A DNA stretch of 64,000 bases from Anisus vortex (Eukaryota; Mollusca; Gastropoda; Planorbidae): the NCBI GenBank assembly GCA_949126835.1, contig OX421494.1, positions 3,851,201 through 3,915,200 on the forward strand, in the 5' to 3' direction. The notes beneath the pieces were generated by a model, which saw only the letters and a list, made by a program, of their open reading frames with translations, was not told the origin of the DNA and searched no databases. The first letter of the stretch is position 1. Every line of letters begins with the position of its first letter. Below, piece after piece: positions 58,501-64,000 of the stretch. Made by a program: the position numbers and the translations under genes.

Positions 58501-61260
58501 AGAAATAGAGAAGTTAAGAGCATACAAGTGCCAATGAGATTTCATTTTCAAATATTACTCTATTAAATTTGTGAGAGTACAAACCTATGAAGTATTTTTA
58601 CAAACAAAAATGGATGCCACTAAAACAGTCAATATTATTGAGTTAGTCCACTTGCAAAAGGTGCTAAGTCAACAGAAACTAATTTTTACAGAAATTGAAT
58701 TTTTACGTCCCAATCTACCAGCCTCTATTGAACGGCACATCATATTTTCTATCAAATATATTACAGTACTTAGAACTCTTTGAAGCTAAAGATCATCATA
58801 AAGATAAACACAGATTCATTAAGACATTGGAGTAACTACTATAAAAAAAAATAATGTTTAAAGTTACTTTAGCACCTTTTGAAAGTGGATTACTACTCAA
58901 ATGTGTAAAAGTAGACAAGAAGCAATAAAAATAAAACAACTTAAGTAACAGAACCAGAAAATATACACCATTGGTTGGAAAAGAAAAGACAAACAGTGAG
59001 AAACCCTCATCAGACATTCATTGTAAAAAACACGAATTCTGTACACTGCATTAGAAGCTGTATGAAATGCGGCCTAAGTTTGTTCTAGGTTTAAAGCTAA
59101 GTTTCTAAGTTTAATTCTTGGGGTGAAAGTGTTTTTTTTTCTATTTGAATCTGGGTGTGACTGACAAGGTAAAGGTGAAACTGTTTACAATCTCATTCCA
59201 TCAGTTGAGCAAATACTAACTTTACCTTCAGACATGTATGTACTCCACCGCTTCACGTAAAGGAAATTTTAATTAATATTCTTTAACTGATTTAATTGAA
59301 CAATAAAACAGTTCTATACAGATCATCAACATTCTCTTATGGCTTATATCTAAAGAACCCCCGTGTGGGTATCAGGGTCCTGGAAATGACCAGGTAAAAG
59401 AACAATCCCACTGCTAAGTCCCACTTGGATGTCGTAGAAGGCGACTGAAAGTGGGTTTTGCATTGGGTATAACCTGGGCACGTAAAACTTGTACCTCCCT
59501 TTAGGGTGCTGTTTGACAGAGGTCCAGATTGCACTACCCTGGATAGAGGTTTTGCGCGGCTCCTGCTAGGGGGCTCTGGTGTTGGTGGCATGGAGATGGG
59601 TGGGTGTAAAGTCGTGAAGGGGCCTGGATACAGGATGTGACAATTCCACAGAGTATTCCCTGAATCTAAAAAAAAGCTATAAATGGCACAACTGTGTGTC
59701 ATAACCATTTGGAAAGCTCTGTGGATGGCGGAAAAAGGCCAGCCCCACCTCACCACAACTCAGCCCTGACTCAATGCAATCTGATCCCGGAGAAAAACTC
59801 ACAGGTACTGGGCGCAGAACTAAAAACTCTCTTGAACTGCGGGGTTTGAAAAAAAGCCGCAAAGGAAAACCCAGAATAACAATGCCAGTGTGTCTGATAT
59901 TGACTGCAAGTGAGCAAACTGCTCTTCAGACTGGTTAATAGAAGAAGAAGAATATTTAAAGAAATACTTTGGAATTGGCTGCAATGTTGATAAATTGTAA
60001 TGACCTAGCTGGTTTTACTTAGTACTACAGAACACAGATAAGAATATTTTTTTATTACAAGAATTTTTTTTCAAAGATATTTTTTTTCTGTAACAAAGAC
60101 TGATTTTTTTTTAAAATATCGATATGGAAGTAACAAATGACGAATGATCCAATTGTAATTAAAACCAACTAAGCTTTTACTTTTTTTAATTCAAACGTTT
60201 TAAAGCTGGTTTATTTTTCTATGCTTTTTGAAATAAATATTCAAAATGGGACAAAATGAGGTTAAGGGCATGTAACTCTAATCACTTCTACAAGGTTATC
60301 TTGTTTACTACACATCTTAAAGCCTTAAATTACATTTCTAATCTAATCTCAAATTCTGTTATCAAACTGTCTTCTCGCTCAGTGATTATTAAAATAGTCT
60401 GTCCATTATCAATTACAAAAATAAATAAACATAAGCAAGTGATAGCATAAAGCAGAAAGTTTTTCTGATGTTCTCCATTGAGATAACAACCACACATAAT
60501 GATGTAAGCTACAGGTACAGCTTGAAACATTTACATGCAACAAACCAGTTTTCACCAAACAAGGCCAAATGCACAGTGTTTACCTGAGGCAGGTGAAACA
60601 GGCTCCGATATAATAGGCTCTGGTTCCTTGTCCTGTTCTAAATTTTTGTCCGGCGAGTCCAGGGTGTTGACATGGATTGAGTTTGGGACAGAGTAGCCTT
60701 TGTTCAGTTCTGGCCTGTCCACAGTGATGGCAAACAAAATAGACCCCAAGCCTGGGAAGAAAAACAGAAATAATTTGTTTCTTAAAGAGAAGAGCTGCAT
60801 ACATTACAAATTGAAAATTGGATTCTGAACTCTGGGGTTGACAGATTTATGGAACAAAGTCTCGCCTTGATGTTCATATGCACAGTAAAAAAAAATAACT
60901 ATGTGTAACTATGAAGATGTAAATCATCCCAGACAGTCATAATAGTATGAATAGTCATCATTCATTAATAAATTGTCCCTAAGCGAATGGCCCATTCATA
61001 TACGCTGTCATTCTTCCGAACAATCAGTTTTCCATTGTGGCTTTTAACTCAGAATTGCCTACTTGAAAAATTCATAATAATCTATATACGTCACTTTATT
61101 TTTTTAAATTTTATTTTGAATATTTAAGGGACATAATATAAATAAATATATAAAGAGATGCATGATGCAAAATGATTCTTAGAGCTTACCTGCAGCCATA
61201 TTTGGTAACATACTGTTTCTTTCCATATCCCTTAAAAATGCCCACTCCTCATAATGTTGA
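43429..61260 (-). CDS. SNX29: sorting nexin 29, 5' partial (16 coding exons)
   Basis: Exons in transcript order: 61260-61190, 60751-60584, 58478-58311, 56082-55869, 55081-54893, 54418-54363, 54089-54026, 53698-53570, 53148-53066, 51381-51275, 51047-50931, 50837-50788, 50199-50118, 49605-49465, 48788-48649, 43561-43429. All phases agree, giving about 636 residues. SNX29 has an N-terminal RUN domain, a coiled coil and a C-terminal PX domain that binds phosphoinositides in endosomal trafficking. Here the first two exons hold the end of RUN (WAFLRDMERN, MLPNMAAGLGSILFAI). Next come a lysine-rich and serine-rich linker, coiled-coil exons starting ELKQAVVAMM, a segment LINIWIPSAFLRG, and PX (EEWNVYRRYSQF, FPPKKAIGKK). 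The first exons lie beyond the window. Introns carry three minisatellites and a nested transposon cluster. Family assignment is strong; the last exon is less certain. Confidence 0.9.
43842..47031 (+). mobile_element. full-length RTE-like non-LTR retrotransposon
   Basis: A 3.2-kb element bounded by a perfect 13-bp target duplication TAGTTTCCAAAGA (43829-43841 and 47032-47044). It has a short GC-rich 5' leader (from ACTCCGCCATAGCCGG), one long intact frame with endonuclease and reverse transcriptase, almost no 3' UTR and a (GTAA)n-type 3' end. This compact layout is typical of the RTE clade. It is antisense to SNX29. Confidence 0.93.
44004..47018 (+). CDS. RTE-like endonuclease/reverse transcriptase polyprotein
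   Basis: 1004 aa from the first in-frame ATG (44004); the frame is open from 43854, so a non-ATG start upstream is possible. The N-terminal third is an apurinic/apyrimidinic-type endonuclease (GTWNVRTM at about 44085, GDLNAKIG, SDHHLLVARV near 44796) that nicks target DNA. The middle is a reverse transcriptase (GKAPGPDNIPAE, LPKKGNLSTCSNYRGITLLS, FIDYEKAFDSVD, TGVRQGCLLSPFLF, catalytic FADD at 46233-46244). The C-terminal part (YLGSIVNKKGG, LLYGAETW, RRIMHIRWPD, GRPRNSWRRDL) is as usual for this family. No stop or frameshift is seen, so it may be young and competent. The product copies its own RNA at the target site. Confidence 0.95.
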   Translation: MMSGSESQLLEAARQTAIISTRTTLTIGTWNVRTMFEAGKAAQVAVEMRNYKISILGISEARWTDSGQKRLTTGELLLYSGHEDENGPHTQGVAIMLSKAAQGALIGWEAHGPRVITASFRTKRKKINMNLVQCYAPTNDSEDCTKDEFYGRLQSIIQRFPSRDITMLIGDLNAKIGDDNTGYEEVMGREGLGEMSDNGERFVDLCAANSLVIGGSIFPHRKIHKVTWLSPDLHTGNQIDHICISKKFRRSLQDVRVRRGADVASDHHLLVARVKLKLKRNWAVELNQRKKFNTILLRDPTKCQEFKLALANKFQVLQEIIDEEEATIDKEWRIVETTIKTVCQEVLGPQKRNHKEWISTVSLKKIEQRREMKAVLNSSRTRAEKAKAQEQYTQANKSVKKSIKADKKNYADALAAEAEEAARNGNMKDLYTITKKLSGKFSKPERPVKDKEGKQIIDDEGQKRRWVEYFEELLNRPAPPDPPDIQPADIDLPIDCNAPTKEEIRQAIKKLKSGKAPGPDNIPAEALKADVETTVELLHPLFQKIWEEEQVPTEWKEGLLIKLPKKGNLSTCSNYRGITLLSIPGKVFNRILLGRMQAAVDTKLRDQQAGFRKDRSCTDQIATLRIILEQSLEWNSPLYVNFIDYEKAFDSVDRESLWKLLRHYGVPTKITSIIKNSYEGLKCRVIHRGHPTEAFQVRTGVRQGCLLSPFLFLLAIDWVMKTSTSDKRNGIQWTLWSQLDDLDFADDLALLAHTQQQMQEKTNIVTENSTRLGLNIHKGKTKFLKVNAENTSPITLNGEALEETEEFTYLGSIVNKKGGSDADVRARVGKARTAFLQLKNIWSSREISLKTKFKIFNSNVKSVLLYGAETWRTTATNTKKIQTFINACLRRIMHIRWPDMISNDELWSRTGQQAADLEIMQKRWRWLGHTLRKPASNITRQSLSWNPQGKRKRGRPRNSWRRDLDADVKRTGHSWGQLERLARDRDGWRALVGGLCPERGSRRK
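47177..47679. mobile_element. solo LTR, 503 bp
   Basis: It begins TGTTA and ends TAGCA (TG...CA rule) and is flanked by a perfect 5-bp duplication ACTAT (47172-47176, 47680-47684). This DNA is absent from the homologous position in copy A (23851-24569), which confirms it as an insertion. It holds an AATAAA near 47260 and a TA-rich block near 47360. There is no coding content; it is probably left by recombination of an LTR retrotransposon. Confidence 0.82.
48649..50199 (-). CDS. SNX29: SNX29 PX-domain exons
   Basis: Three exons (50199-50118, 49605-49465, 48788-48649). The first encodes LQRTLINIWIPSAFLRG and ends THHVYQ. The second encodes VYVRIRDEEWNVYRRYSQF..., with the RRYSQF motif whose arginine contacts the phosphoinositide head group in PX domains, and the proline loop FPPKKAIGKK. 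The third encodes the closing helices (FQTYLRTIINLL, EKLISYLPFF). Phases are +1, 0 and 0, and all match. Confidence 0.9.
48945..49150. repeat. dispersed repeat, second copy
   Basis: TAATAATAACAATTTATTTA, then TGCCAACAAACATAATATAA and GCTCAGAGCGCATTTAACAT, the same order of blocks as 21862-22235. It directly abuts the non-LTR fragment at 49150 and lies in a SNX29 intron. Confidence 0.6.
49150..49440 (+). pseudogene. 3' fragment of a second non-LTR retrotransposon
   Basis: A short frame (to 49401) ends in FKCQRCDRACLSRIGLHRH.QFC, the C-terminal CCHC-like zinc knuckle with SRIGL that closes the ORF2 of many invertebrate non-LTR elements. It is preceded by AEAKRAAKKSRL. The 3' end is a (TGATTGAT)n tail. 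It is 5'-truncated with no reverse transcriptase left, and belongs to a different clade from the RTE-like element. It lies between PX exons of SNX29, on the opposite strand. Confidence 0.72.
50230..50715. repeat. 39/41-bp minisatellite, about 12 copies
   Basis: Units contain TTACTTGTATTTTTACATCA and AGGAAATTTA. Some have ATATGAT (41 bp), others ATGATAA (39 bp). It fills nearly all of a 588-bp SNX29 intron, starting about 30 bp from the acceptor at 50200 and ending about 70 bp from the donor at 50786. Confidence 0.92.
50788..54418 (-). CDS. SNX29: SNX29 coiled-coil exons
   Basis: Seven exons from DKRNIVSSSN (54418-54363) through ELKQAVVAMMLRKDSVEDQN, KLEGVLQHEMETSSTLRAEI, ENELLKHQLKKYVSAVQMLR, a proline-rich insert PQPSIPPPKPIIDY, VAEMHGELMEFNEMLHRQL, and a short exon LPNDRHQSFD. 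Heptad-like spacing of leucines and charged residues indicates a coiled coil on both sides of the proline-rich insert. Confidence 0.85.
51790..53034. repeat. 39-bp minisatellite, about 32 copies
   Basis: Units contain ATCTACATGGCTCAACAAGA and CTTATTGTCTAATCACATT with sparse variants (CTCTAC, GCTCTAC, TCTGATC). Two units near the right end have a 1-bp deletion (CTCTATTGG). The array ends about 30 bp from the donor of the SNX29 exon at 53066. The in-frame period creates long spurious frames. Confidence 0.96.
53207..53286. mobile_element. 72-bp mini-MITE flanked by TTAA/ATAA
   Basis: CTCTTTCCATACG at the left and CATATAGAAAGAG at the right form imperfect inverted ends, with TTAA to the left and ATAA to the right. 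It is close in size to the 73-bp elements at 15904 and 54621. The centre is CG-richer (AACGTTACGG). Located in a SNX29 intron. Confidence 0.55.
54150..54222 (-). repeat. SINE family 1 fragment
   Basis: Minus-strand body fragment with CTGCAGGAGTCTTGGGCCTA and the AATAATCTTGTATCTAGAAG tail; the tRNA-like head is missing. Confidence 0.65.
54621..54701. mobile_element. TTAA-flanked 73-bp mini-MITE, copy 2
   Basis: Same structure and almost the same sequence as 15904-15984: TTAA, then CCCTTACAGTCCCGGG..., ending GGAAGGG and TTAA. In a SNX29 intron. Confidence 0.78.
55335..55555 (+). repeat. SINE family 2, degenerate
   Basis: Recognised by GTTTGAATCCTGGTAATAAC, GAGTCTACCCAGCTCTAAAA, GGCTGGGCATTGTGCTTGCC and the GAACACTGCTTCTC block. 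The tRNA-like head is mostly lost. In a SNX29 intron, antisense to the gene. Confidence 0.75.
56138..57998. repeat. 45-bp minisatellite, about 41 copies
   Basis: Units contain TCCATGCATGTAATGGCAAT and ACCTTCATTTTGTTCTATGA, then TCAAA. The main variant is GGCAAT versus GACAAT, mixed through the array. Rarer variants (TTATATG, ATCCAATCC) cluster near 57470-57715. The unit contains the palindromes ATGCAT and TGATCA. It starts about 55 bp upstream of the acceptor of the SNX29 exon at 56082. The long frames on both strands are artefacts of the 45-bp period. Confidence 0.97.
59335..59955. repeat. probable interspersed retroelement-derived repeat
   Basis: A GC-richer island inside an AT-rich SNX29 intron, with CCCCCGTGTGGGTATCAGGG, GTCGTAGAAGGCGACTGAAA and a terminal (GAA)n-like tail at 59941-59953. 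The sharp composition change and simple tail suggest a non-LTR-derived insertion. No conserved protein was recognised in it. Confidence 0.45.
60584..61260 (-). CDS. SNX29: SNX29 RUN-domain exons (end of RUN)
   Basis: Exon 61260-61190 encodes QHYEEWAFLRDMERNSMLPN and the following MAA. Exon 60751-60584 continues GLGSILFAITVDRPELN, then a linker rich in Asp, Glu, Pro and Ser (SPDKNLEQDKEPEPII). RUN domains bind small GTPases or motor adaptors. The rest of the domain must lie upstream, past 64000 or in the DNA before the retrotransposon. Confidence 0.85.
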
Positions 61261-61737
61261 CTGTAGTAAGAGAAAAACCAACTTAGAAATTTTGTAAGTG
61301 AGGAAAAGAACTCTTGCATACACACACACACACAACATTATCTTCTGCCCTACATCATTCATATATTTATTGCAAGAGAACATAAACTATTTATGAAGGC
61401 ATGTCAAAATTGTGTTCCAATGCTAAGCTCTGACTGCCTTTTCAATCCTTGTCAGAAGATAAAACAGAACATTGAAAGATTTACTGCATTTAAAACAGAA
61501 TAGATATTTGAAATGACATGTTCTTAGGATAAGGACTATCCTCTAATATTTCAGGATTGATGAAATCCTGACCTTGAGTCCAATTATGAAAATATGTACT
61601 TATGACAACCTAACAACTATAAAAGGTGTGAAGTAAAGTATCTAATATTGTCCAAAAGAAATGATTGTAGACTTTGAAAGGAAAAACATCACCATATTGA
61701 TCTTGAAATAAACACCCACGTCTGCCAATATAAATAT

Positions 61738-64000
61738 TGTTACGAAACGTAAATTCCCTACATTGTAATGTTAATAAACCAACTAAATCATTTAAGCGAA
61801 TTGCGTTTAAACGATATAAAATATTTCTCAGCTCAAGGTTTCCCCCCGGGTTTTTCCTAACCTAATGAGAGCATTATTGTTTTTTTATTAACCTCGATAA
61901 AAACATGAACTGTTCACGTAAACACAGCGTGTCAAGGTCGTCCGGTCTCTCCTTATTTTGTTAGAGCATTATTGCTTGACATTCTGATCACGCAGTCAAC
62001 ATGCAGGCTTGATTTAAATATTCGTGTCACTAGGCTGTCTGGTTTTTCCAACGATTGACCCGTAATATATTTCTACGCGATTCGACACTTTTGGTCAGTT
62101 CTTGGCGTACATTCGATCAGATAACATCTAAGATTCTGAGTCTCTGAGGATCGTTTCTATTTGAGTTGTATTATGGAAAATTTATTATTCTACTATTAAC
62201 TACAATGCTATATGTTCATTGAGGATATTCATTACTAATTGGAATATGTGTAGTTCTTGATTGTGTATATAATATTATTTGGATTCCTACTGGATTGATG
62301 TTGTAAATTAAACCAAATTTATCGTTGCTTTCTACACAACTTGGTTAGCGTCAATATTTCAAAGTTATATACATGTGTGTATGTGTAATATTTATTCAAC
62401 TATATTAATAATCTACACTACCACTCGACATCGAGGTTCTTGCTGTATAATATGAGCCACATAAATAATTATACATGAAGTAAATCAACTGAAAACTCTA
62501 AAACTACGCTATGTGAATTGCCAGGGGATTATAAGAACCAGGAATACTCTAGACAACTACAAATAAACTTCAGATTAATATAATAAGATCTTCACTAATA
62601 CAAGGATACTCACACTAATAATAACAATACTATAACTATTATTTTCATAAATTGAATGGGGGCTCTAGCCGTAATAACATTATAAATCATAATTATACTT
62701 GTGTGATCTAAATAGAAGGTCTCATCCATAATTTATTATGGTGAATAAATTGCCTTGTAATAAAATGGGTTTTGCTCGTCAGTGATTTACTAACAAACGT
62801 TTAGAGGATTTACTTCAACTTCAAGAATCGTTATACTATTTACACAAACTATTTACAACTGCCGTAATACATACTCGTAACTTGGATGGATTGTGTTGGA
62901 AAATATGAACAATATACAATATACTAAAGATTGTGATTGAATTGAACATTGCTATTGAGAATCGGAAAACTTAACTATTCAGCCTGGAAAATTATCTGGT
63001 GTATTACCTTATCGAACAAAGTAACTCTAAGAAAGTATTATTTTTATGACCTTGTTGTGAAAAATCTGAACTGTGTGGTGTAGTGAATTATTCAAAGGAC
63101 AGAAAGTAAGTTGGACACTTTTATTGTATTATTAACAAGATTTACAGTAACTTTTAATAATATAAAATGGAGGCCACAAATAATCTTACATTGGATCCAG
63201 AGATATTTGATCTAACCTCAGAACAGCTTAATAAAATGTCAATGATACAATTAAAAGAATTGGCTAAATCATTGGGCATTTCTATCACAGAAACTAGGCC
63301 ATCAAAAACTAAATTACTTCAAGAGGTAACTGAGTGTTTAAGAAAACAAGGTACACTAATTATTGAAGAAACTACTGCTAATGATAACATTAATGATGAA
63401 TCAGATGATGAATTACCTTTTCCTATAAAACAAAGAGTAAAGCATACAACTGGTGACTTAAGTGAAGAATTGAAATTTAAACTTGAGTTAAGAAAGATGG
63501 AATTAGAGATGGAAAGAGAAAGAGAAAGCCAGAGAATTGAGATGGAAAGAGAAATAGCAAGAGAGAAAATAGCAAGCCAAGAAAGAATTGAGATAGCAAG
63601 GTCTCGTACGTCAAATCATTCGAATGCAAGCTCTGAAGCAGATGCAGAACTGTATAAGTTTAAGAAACATATTCCAGTTTTTGAAGATAATTCGGTGGAA
63701 GAGTTCTTCATGATTTTCGAGAGAAACGCTAGAGACTATCAATTTCCCGAGGGCAAGAAAGCTATACTTCTACGCTCAGCTCTGAATAAAGGAAAGGCAC
63801 TTGATGTTGTATTAAGTCTTACTGAAGAGGAATTGTATGATTATGAACTGATCAAGAATAGAGTACTGCTAAGTTATGCATTAACACCTGAAAAATATAG
63901 AAAAGTGTTTCGTGAGTCTAAGAAAGAACAGGAACAATCCCATGTTGATTTTCTAAGACAGAAAAAGAAATATTTTGAAAGATGGATTCGATCCAAAGGT
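61738..64000 (+). mobile_element. LTR retrotransposon, 5' part (runs off window)
   Basis: A left boundary TGTTACGA at 61738 and a matching TCGTAAC at 62875-62881 suggest a 5' LTR of about 1.1 kb followed by a TGG primer-site start at 62883. An alternative is an LTR end before 62657, where TGGGGGCTC resembles a tRNA-Pro type primer site. A gag-like frame starts at 63167. It lies upstream of the last visible SNX29 exon, on the opposite strand, so probably within a SNX29 intron. Boundaries are tentative. Confidence 0.65.
63167..64000 (+). CDS. gag-like polyprotein of LTR retrotransposon, 3' partial
   Basis: 278 codons open to the window edge. Residues about 15-60 (LNKMSMIQLKELAKSLGI...) resemble a SAP-type helix-turn-helix. 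Residues about 105-150 are a highly charged coiled coil of alternating Glu/Arg/Met. From about residue 165 (FKKHIPVFEDNSVEEFFMIF...) the sequence resembles the SCAN/retroviral-capsid-like gag of Ty3/gypsy elements, with the KGKALDVVLSL and LTPEKYRKVFRE blocks. Capsid proteins of this kind package the element RNA. Protease and reverse transcriptase would lie beyond the window. No internal stop was seen. Confidence 0.75.
   Translation, partial: MEATNNLTLDPEIFDLTSEQLNKMSMIQLKELAKSLGISITETRPSKTKLLQEVTECLRKQGTLIIEETTANDNINDESDDELPFPIKQRVKHTTGDLSEELKFKLELRKMELEMERERESQRIEMEREIAREKIASQERIEIARSRTSNHSNASSEADAELYKFKKHIPVFEDNSVEEFFMIFERNARDYQFPEGKKAILLRSALNKGKALDVVLSLTEEELYDYELIKNRVLLSYALTPEKYRKVFRESKKEQEQSHVDFLRQKKKYFERWIRSKG

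Noticed and set aside
59337..59756. 139-aa minus-strand frame
   Set aside because: Lies in a GC-rich interspersed repeat; no recognisable domain and no splice continuity with SNX29.
61190..64000. gag-like frame as the first exon of SNX29
   Set aside because: It is on the opposite strand and has retroelement features, so it is an insertion rather than part of SNX29.

Overview
The window is animal nuclear DNA: AT-rich, intron-containing, with three recognisable eukaryotic genes carrying GT-AG introns, and dense in tRNA-derived SINEs, non-autonomous DNA transposons, a non-LTR element, LTR elements and long minisatellites. The gene structures and repeat types suggest a mollusc, probably a gastropod. 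That is an inference from style; no species can be read from the sequence.

Layout. 1-16 kb is gene-poor and repeat-rich: a 36-bp minisatellite of about 62 copies, a (TA)n tract, SINEs, palindromic foldback elements and two hAT-type MITEs with their own target duplications, 1 bp apart. 16.3-27.6 kb holds a complete minus-strand GTPBP1 gene (ten coding exons, 638 aa by my splicing), with SINEs, a 719-bp TTAA-flanked transposon and a 19-bp minisatellite in its introns. 27.6-31.3 kb is the spacer between this gene and a plus-strand Josephin-family deubiquitinase, JOSD1 (three exons, 238 aa), whose second intron holds a 53-bp x ~25 minisatellite. The two genes are head-to-head. As I recall the human map, GTPBP1 and JOSD1 are also divergent neighbours on 22q, so this looks like ancient conserved microsynteny. 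34.2-43.4 kb is intergenic, with a hAT-like element carrying another element, and a SINE turned into a composite tandem repeat. 43.4-61.3 kb holds the last 16 coding exons of a minus-strand sorting nexin 29 gene: end of the RUN domain, acidic/serine-rich linkers, coiled coil, PX domain. Its 5' exons lie beyond the window. Its last intron carries a three-part nest: a TTAA/ATAA transposon copy, cut by an intact RTE-like LINE (about 1000-aa endonuclease/reverse transcriptase, perfect 13-bp target duplication) and by a solo LTR (5-bp duplication). Three further introns are filled by 39/41-, 39- and 45-bp minisatellites. From 61.7 kb to the end is the 5' part of an LTR retrotransposon with an open gag-like frame that runs off the window.

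Function. GTPBP1 is a translational GTPase, JOSD1 a cysteine deubiquitinase, SNX29 a RUN/PX membrane-trafficking protein. Nothing here says they work in one pathway. I see no operon, CRISPR array or defence system. The noteworthy material is the conserved gene pair, the nested transposons, the possible alternative terminus of SNX29 and the repeated conversion of SINE and intron DNA into minisatellites. All splice joins are manual and rest on GT-AG sites, phase agreement and family resemblance.
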